A DNA stretch of 64,000 nt from NCBI GenBank assembly GCA_022036555.1, contig CM039128.1, forward strand, positions 23,514,171 through 23,578,170, given 5' to 3'. The position numbers were made by a program, and so were the translations under genes. Of this stretch, positions 57,686 to 64,000 are shown piece by piece; position 1 is the first letter of the stretch, and each line of letters begins with the position of its first letter. Below the pieces are notes generated by a model, which searched no databases, was not told the DNA's origin, and worked only from the letters and a program-made list of their open reading frames with translations. This stretch comes from Microstegium vimineum (Eukaryota > Streptophyta > Magnoliopsida > Poales > Poaceae).

Positions 57686-58932
57686 TTAATTCTTTACAAC
57701 AGAAGCAAAGTCATTCATTTTATTGTTTAAAGTTTCAAGGGTCTTGTCATTGGCGGCTAGCTTATTGTTTAAGCTTTCATTAATCCTAGCTTGGCTTAAG
57801 ACAAGATCTTTAAATGAAGGCTGATTAAAATTATTAAAGCTTTTACCTTCATTGCCTTGATAGAAGGGTCGTGGCTTTAATCCAGATTGCTGAGGTCGAT
57901 TCTCATTGTTGTTGACGAAGCTCACGCCTTCATTTGTTTCGGGACAATTGTTTCCCAAATGATTTCCACCACATACCTCACACCATTGTTTTTCCTTGTT
58001 AGCTCGTGTGGAGGCATAGTGTTGGATGGCTTCTCTATCCTTCTTGAAATTGGCTCGTTCTTCGAGTTTCTTCATCAAGAGATCCATCCTTGTGGAGAGT
58101 GCACTTACTTCATGAATAGTTTCTACACTCTTCTTCTTGACTTGGAGCCTTTCATCTTTCCACCCTTGATTCGTCACTATCTTCTCAATGAGATCTTTTG
58201 CTTGTGTGACGTTGAGTGAAGTGAATGCTCCTCTTGTGGCTGCGTCAAGGTGACTACGGACTGTTTGTGTTAGCCCATAGTAGAAGCCTTGAATCAGGAG
58301 CCAATCTTGAATTCCATGATGAGGGCATTCCCGAATGTACTCCTGGAGACGTTCCCATGCTTCGGGAATAGTCTCGTCCGCTTGTTGTTGGAAACTTGAA
58401 ATTCTTCCACGAAGGGCGGTGGTTTTGCCCATCGGAAAGAACTTCTTGAGGAAGGCATTGGTACACTTCTCCCAAGTGGCAACTTCCTTAGAATGAGCAT
58501 AGAACCATTGCTTCGCCTTCCCGAGTAATGAGAACGGGAAAAGGCGGAGACGAATGATATCCGATGCAACATTCTTAATGGAAATGGTGCCACTTACCTC
58601 CAAGAAGTGTTGGAGATGTGCATTAGCATCCTCATGGGACTTCCCGCAAAAAGGGTTGGCTTGCACTAAGTTGATCAAAGCTGGTTGCAGCTCGAAGTTA
58701 GCACCCCTGTATTAACGTCTGGTCCTTGGGCCACGTGAGTGACTGAAGGACCTGAGAAGTCAAAAATAGACTCTTGGGCCATAGCTTGCTTGATAAACGG
58801 AGTGTAGCCTCCTTCCTTGAGTGGATCCGAGTTTGAGGTGACCTTTCGAGGAGACACTAGACGATGTCTAGAGTTTCTTCGGAAACTCTTAGGATTTTCA
58901 AATGTGGTCGCTCGAAACTGGAACTCACTCAT
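57686..58932 (-). pseudogene. E2 gag (Athila type)
   Basis: The N-terminal part starts MSEFQFRATTFENPKSF at 58932 and shifts frame near 58690. The long frame then reads MINLVQANPFCGKSHEDANA and the Retrotrans_gag core (WEKCTNAFLKKFFPMGKT, RISSFQQQADETIPEAWER, GLTQTVRSHLDAATRGAF). A zinc motif CEVCGGNHLGNNC lies near 57960-58000. After it come Asn/Gln-rich residues and a helix (NESLNNKLAANDKTLETL). One stop at the end separates it from the protease. Confidence 0.88.
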
Positions 58933-59053
58933 ACAATGCCATGCTTCACAATTAAGAAATACAAAGGCAGGGGGTAAGCCCCTACAACTATTTGATAACT
59001 AATTTGATAGTAAACTCTGGATTCAATTCTAATAAATTTATAGGCTATGCTTT

Positions 59054-59070
59054 CCCCGGGAACGGCGCCA
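59054..59070 (-). other. E2 primer-binding site
   Basis: On the minus strand TGGCGCCGTTCCCGGGG, one mismatch from the tRNA-Asp-type PBS used by Athila elements. It lies eight bases after the LTR end. Confidence 0.82.
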
Positions 59071-59078
59071 GAAATGTT

Positions 59079-60788
59079 TGTTGGTATTTCTTATGAATAT
59101 TGGATAAATCCGCAAGCGCATAGATTATACCGCTGTAGCACTTCACCTAGGAGTATTCCGGGGTATCGAAATTTATATTCTCCCAAGGGAAAGCGGAGCT
59201 AGAAATAATAATAAAAGAGAGATCCGAGAGATCACCTAGATTTAGTATCAACTAGTGTAAGGGGGTAATCGATATATAATGATAGGAAGGTGATGATGTA
59301 ACAACCGGTAAAGATAAGTAAGAGATAACTAGTGAGTATAACTATGTGGGAGGACAACGAGAGAGTGAAAGGACTCCTGTGATTCCAACTCTACCTTTGT
59401 GGATTTAACTATGGCACTCAGTTGAGACAAACATCGATTGTTTCCTCAATACAGGTATGCTAGGCGAGGGGATAGATCAGTAGGAGGACGAAACTCCTAC
59501 CGGATCACGCCCTCTCCTTACGGGGGGGCTTATCTTTTAAGAACTTGCCTATGAACACGTGGTCGAATACAACGACTAGACAAGGTTGTCACCTCTTGCT
59601 AGCTACCACAAACAATACGTGCAACAAGCGATAACCAAAGGTAAGATTAACTATAAGCACCACGCTTACACCTATTCTTACTACTCTAATCGTGTATATG
59701 ACAACTAGAGCACCTTATGACAGGCGATGATCGCATACAGGAAAGGCCACAAGGATCTCAATCTAGTTTATACCAACTAAATAACAAGATAAACCACAAT
59801 AATACTATAGCAAGTATAATATTGCACTAAGTAAAGACTAAGTAAAGTAAAGAAGGAATATTACATTAAATAAGTAAAGTCTTACAAAAGGGAAAAGATA
59901 CAAGAGCTTATACCAGATCCTCCGGGAAGACAACTCCAGAAAGCCCGAGCAAAGCTCAACTCAACTCTAACTTCCACACTAGAGAACACCACTAGACTAA
60001 TGTCCACTTGAGAACAAGAGTGGCTTGTATGGATTACATCATGATTAGAGAGGGAGGTCTTGGCCTCTATTTATAGTGGGGGTGGAGTAGGGGCTACTCC
60101 GGCGCCACGTCATCGATCCAGGGAGCTTCAATCCTCCTCCCTTGGATCAAACCGTCATAGAACCGCCTTGCATTAATGGTTTGGATTTTCAGCATGTGCT
60201 TGATGGTATGGCGGTTGAAAGGGGTCCAACCGACCTAGGGGGCGGTCGGCCAACCCCCCTATGGCCAGTGGGCCACCCCTTGGCCTTCTAGGTGTGGCCC
60301 CACTGGTCAGGGACTGAGTGGGGACCAGGTAGGCCCAAGGGGTGGTTGGCCGACACCCCCTTGGGGTCTCTGGCCACCTCTTCCTCCCTGGTGCTGGTCC
60401 CACTTGTCATAGATGTTGGTGGTTGTTCTGAGGTAGTTGTCGTGTTGATCTCTTTGGTGTGGGCCCATGAATCCAAGTACTTTGCATGTGAGTCATTGGG
60501 AGAAAGCACAGAATGATCCAAGGGTTGGAAATCACTCTGAAAGGCTTCTCCTAGATCATGGCCGAGGGGGAGACCTGGTGGGCCCACAGGGTGGTCGGTC
60601 GACCCCCTATGTGGGTCCCACTGGGTCTCTTTTGTTCCATTTCTTCAATACTTGCAACAAAATACTCATGGACATGTGGAACTTGTTATTTTATAAAGTA
60701 TGCTCATGATATGATTGTTTTATCCTTGATCCTGAGGTTATTGACAGTATTTTATTTATATAAAAGAGCATCATATTTTGTGCCAACA
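59079..60788 (-). repeat. E2 5' LTR (minus orientation)
   Basis: TGTTGGTATTTC to GTGCCAACA. Minus-strand TATAAATA at 60068-60075. The GC-rich part 60090-60640 gives spurious open frames. Confidence 0.92.
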
Positions 60789-60793
60789 CTTGG

Positions 60794-61590
60794 CGTCAGT
60801 GTAGAAGCAGAGGCCGTTGAGCTTGTCCACAACCTTTCCCTTCGACTCATCGTCGCTCGAGGAAGAACCTCCGTCGGAGGAGGCATCGATGTCGCTGTGG
60901 GAGGTGAGGAAGGCTCGGTGCTTGGCCTTCACCTTGTCGATCACCTTCTTCGAGGATCTCCGGTTGTGGCCGCCCTTGGCCTTGTGCTTGTCCTCGAAGT
61001 GGTTCTCGCGCTTGTCCTTGCGCTTGGTGAAGTCACCCGCAGCTTTCTTGGGACAGTTTGCGATGAAGTGATCCTCATCACCGCAATGATAGCACCCCTT
61101 GGCTGAGCCACCACATCGTCGGTTCAAACGGTTGTTGTGAAACCGTGAGAACCAAGTGATGACCAAAGCCAGCTCGTCATCTCCAAGAGCCCCCACTTGT
61201 TCCTCTGTCACAGAGATCAAAGACAAAGCGAACAAAAAATGTGAAGGGTCACATGAAGAAGAAGACACACCGCCGGGGCCGGAAACCAACATCATGGATG
61301 GGTTCGACGGGTTCTCAAACTTGGCCCAGGTCTGGTAGTCAATCTCCGAGGACTTGAGCTTGCTGAACAGCTCATCCACGGTCAGGGCATCATAGCCCGG
61401 TGACTCCTGAATGGCGGCCACCTCCATCTCCCATACCTTCCGATCAAGAGCATGCAAAAGCTTGATATCCATGTCATGATCATCATAAGGCAAGTTGGCT
61501 CAATTAGCACGCATCTTGTTGACGATAGATTGGAAGCGAGTGAACATTCCGGCCAACAGATTCGCTCCATGTCACCTTCGTAGATCAAGA
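60794..61590 (-). pseudogene. C1 gag, N-terminal remnant with zinc knuckle
   Basis: Residues FTRFQSIVNKMRAN, a stop, then YDDHDMDIKLLHALDRKVWEM, ALTVDELFSKLKSSEIDYQ and the CCHC knuckle CYHCGDEDHFIANC at about 61055-61095, followed by a basic stretch (RKDKRENHFEDKHKAKGG) and acidic serines (DASSDGGSSSSDDE). This is the central part of a Maximus/SIRE Gag. The first 100 or more residues are missing: the homologous sequence begins within about 100 bp of the PBS. E2 cuts the 3' side. Confidence 0.83.
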
Positions 61591-61619
61591 ACCGTGTAAG
61601 GTGGAATGATCCTTAACCA

Positions 61620-61631
61620 GCTCTGATACCA
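61620..61631 (-). other. C1 primer-binding site
   Basis: The + strand reads GCTCTGATACCA, giving TGGTATCAGAGC on the minus strand, two bases after the LTR end. Exact initiator-tRNA-Met match. Confidence 0.85.
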
Positions 61632-61633
61632 AT

Positions 61634-63310
61634 TGAAGGACCGAGAACGACGATTAGAGGGGGGGTGAATGGGAGCCTCAGATTTCTCTCGAAATATTCG
61701 GGTCACTCTTCCCAACAACACAACCTAGTTGATGGATTTGGAAAGAGGCAAGAACCCAAAGCAAATCAGCTAGAAAAGCAGCCGATGGACGCTGGAGACA
61801 CTGGCGACGGACGCTACAAAAGAGAGTGACGGACACTGGGCGAGCGCCTGACGCTTATGCAGAGCTGAACCCGAGAGGTCCTCCAGGCGACAGACGCGTC
61901 TGGCGGCACCTCGACGGACGTTGGCGAGCGTCCGACGCAATCACACAGAGAGATCTACAAAGCTCAACACCAACGGACGCGTCTAGCGTGTGGTCGACGG
62001 ACGCCGGCGAGCGTCTGACACCAACTTGAGTCATGCAAATAGGGTAGGCGACAGACGCTGACGTAAGCAAGTCCTAGCGTCCGGCGCTTCCCATCAGAGC
62101 GTCTGACGCCCCCGAACATAGAGCAGTAAACGCAAAATTCGTTTTTCTCTCCGCCAAATCTTCCCAGATCCTAACCAAATGATCTCCACTAGCAACCTAA
62201 CTTGGTAGGCATATTTCTAGTGCTATGGAGGAGCTATCCCGAAGAAATCATCGCTCAATTTGGTTTGGATTGAAGGGAAACAAAGGATTTAGGGGAGAAA
62301 CTCAAGAACGAAGAACACTGCAAAGATTTTGCCTGTTCTACGTACTCAAGAGGTTTGAGGAGGGATCCGTTGGTGCAAAGATGCTCCTCTCGATTATGAA
62401 CAACTTGGTTCAAACGGATTTGCCAAAAACTTTCTCAATCAAACGATCTCATCTCAGGATCAAAAGAGGGGCTACAGCAAAACGCGAAGAACACAAGCAC
62501 ACATGGGACAAGATCAAGAAATCGAACTAACCATGGCTTACGGAGGGTAAGGCCTCTGATTCCCGAACACAATCTCAAGTTTTTACACGGGAGACTCCGT
62601 AGATTCCTAGCAAGAAAACTAGGGGAAGAGAAAACCTAGGAATTGAGGTAGAATTGAGGAATGCAAGAGATGGGATGAGGGATACTCCTTCATCCCCTAC
62701 TTAACGGGCTTTGGATATTTCTCAAAGACCCCCTAGATACATGAGTGAACTACCTAGCCTAAGCATTGCAGTCCAAGCTCCGGAAAAATATCTCCCTCGA
62801 TTTGAATGGACCGTCCCGCTTCCTGCCAGGAGTTGTCGTCGCCTTGACGCAACCTCCAGGAATCCCCCACGTGCCATCCTCGCTTCCTCGGAAGCTCCGC
62901 CCGCGTTTTGAGGTCCAAAACTGTGAAACCCGCCACCGGTAGCTTTCAGCTCAACTACCGAACCCCGAGTTTTAAGGCCCAAACTCGGAAACCTTCCTTC
63001 GGTGGTTTTGCGGCTCAAACCACCAAACCGCTCGACTCAAGCCACCTTGTCCTCGTCCGGTCGGACTCCGAGTCCCATGAGCCTTCGCTCGACCCGCTCG
63101 TCCGCTGTCTTGACTTGGTCGACTCGGTCTACCTCCATGTCTTGTCGCACTCGCCGGTGCCAAGCACTAGCCACCACAGCTAGTCCGCCGACGCCCATGG
63201 TCTCTCAATCCGAGTCTTGCTTCCGCCCTTCACCGGTCTCAGTCCATCGGCACGGCAAGTCTCTACTCGACCTTCTCCACGTCATTGACCACTGTCTCCG
63301 GGCATAGCAC
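61634..63310 (-). repeat. C1 5' LTR (minus orientation), right border uncertain
   Basis: On the + strand it begins TGAAGGACCGAG and the GAGGGGGGGTGAATGGG box common near the ends of Opie/Ji-type LTRs. The right border was not found; I place it near 63310, where the sequence character changes from GC-rich to AT-rich. No gene is supported inside. Confidence 0.55.
61785..62105. repeat. Degenerate GACGGACGC repeats in the C1 LTR
   Basis: Scattered copies of GACGGACGCTGGCGAGCG and its partner GCGTCYGACGC, some in inverted order (for example 61912-61940 and 61975-62020). Confidence 0.6.
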
Positions 63311-64000
63311 CTACACACCACAAGCCGATAGACAGGCACACATTTGCTTTCGCGAGATGTTAGTTCAAGCCACTCAAACTGAAATGCTCAAATGTTGGGC
63401 AATCACTCATCACAAAACTAAACCTACATGGATACATATCAACCATGTGTTCGCAAAAGAAGAGTGTGCAAGGCCATGGGATTGGAATTTCCTTGGGGAG
63501 TGTCTTGTTTGGGAGCGTTTTGCAGAGCTGATTCTCAGGGAGAATTACTCTTTGTCTGCCAAACGTATTTTTCTTTTAGTAAAAATTAGTTCTCTGCTGA
63601 TTTTGTAAAGTGATTCTCTAAAATAAACTAAGAGCCTGTGAGCTGAAAAAAATTTAGCTTTCACCTGATTTTGTGAAGTATTGTTTAATGCTAATTTTAA
63701 AAATTAACAGTAAACATTCCAAGAGAATCATTTTCAACCACTTTACACGTGAATTAAGGAGCACAGCTAGACAATAGATAGCACAGCTGGAAACATGAAT
63801 ATCTCCAAGAGATATGTTATTTTTGCTCTGTATTGTATATTTAGATTTTTACAGACAAAATTGAACTCTAACATATCTTCTATTTGGTTTTGTATGCTAT
63901 TCCTGAAATCTCGTTGGCCATAAATAGCAAGCAAACCTGGTTTGCTATCCTATGATGAGAAATAGCATGTCTATTGAAAAACTCTTCTTTTTTTAGAACT
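63311..64000. other. Unassigned AT-rich right end
   Basis: No recognisable gene or element end. The longest open frame (63285-63608) has no domain. 63604-63619 (TGTAAAGTGATTCTCT) recurs inverted at 63722-63747 with ten extra bases inside, so part of this stretch can fold back. Confidence 0.5.

Larger units (their letters stand above)
50661..60788 (-). mobile_element. E2: Athila-related element with gag-protease and 3' ORF, lacking RT and integrase
   Basis: 10.1 kb, LTRs 1709 and 1710 bp, TGTTGG...CCAACA ends, exact target duplication CTTGG (50656-50660 and 60789-60793). On the minus strand the order is LTR, tRNA-Asp-type PBS, gag, protease, a spacer, an ATHILA-type ORF and LTR. RT, RNase H and integrase are absent. 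The LTRs differ by a few percent by eye. Confidence 0.92.

Noticed and set aside
61826..62029. 67-codon frame in the C1 LTR
   Set aside because: Produced by the GACGGACGC repeats.
1..64000. Bacterial-type defence or biosynthetic system, tRNA or rRNA genes
   Set aside because: No such motif was seen on either strand; everything recognised belongs to plant mobile elements.

Overview
The window is plant nuclear DNA, almost certainly from a grass. It is built nearly wall to wall from transposable elements of the kinds that fill grass genomes: Tekay/Del-like, Tat/Grande-like and Athila-like Ty3/gypsy elements, a Maximus/SIRE-like Ty1/copia element, gag-only LTR elements, a TRIM and a CACTA transposon. 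I found no host gene, rRNA, tRNA or CRISPR array. Species cannot be told from the sequence alone.

Left part (1-38815): one nest read from the outside in. An Athila-like RT fragment (37633-38815) is abutted by the terminus of a CACTA transposon (33210-37632, TNP2 transposase on the minus strand). The CACTA appears to be interrupted on its left by W (25188-33209), a Tekay-like element with an internal deletion. The 5' LTR of W is split by Z (1-25187), a second Tekay-like element of which the window holds the 3' end of pol and a very long 3' LTR. The LTR of Z is split by XA (3415-22236), a gag-only LTR element. XA is itself split twice, by a miniature LTR element (TRIM, 3436-4060) in its 5' LTR and by Y (6038-18831), a 12.8 kb Tat-lineage element, in its gag. 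Y carries gag, protease, RT, two RNase H domains, integrase and a spliced antisense gene.

Right part (38816-64000): a decayed Maximus/SIRE-like copia element C1 on the minus strand is the host of three insertions. These are XB (39519-43981), a second complete copy of the gag-only family; E1 (48192-49862), a solo LTR; and E2 (50661-60788), an Athila-related element of the same family as E1 with gag and protease plus an ATHILA-type 3' ORF but no RT or integrase. The C1 5' LTR starts at 61634; beyond about 63310 nothing is recognised.

Most boundaries are set by TG...CA ends, adjoining PBS or PPT motifs and exact 5-bp target duplications: GGCTT for the TRIM, GTATG for Y, TGGTG for XB, CACAC for E1 and CTTGG for E2 (XA has GTCAT/GTCGT). 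Two insertions are also checked against uninterrupted relatives inside the window. Most coding regions are broken by stops or frameshifts, so the locus reads as inactive repeat DNA. The most unusual points are the intron-containing antisense gene of Y, the gag frame of X that runs into the 3' LTR, a TRIM whose end keeps primer-binding-site bases, and a GCCGAT word that saturates Y.
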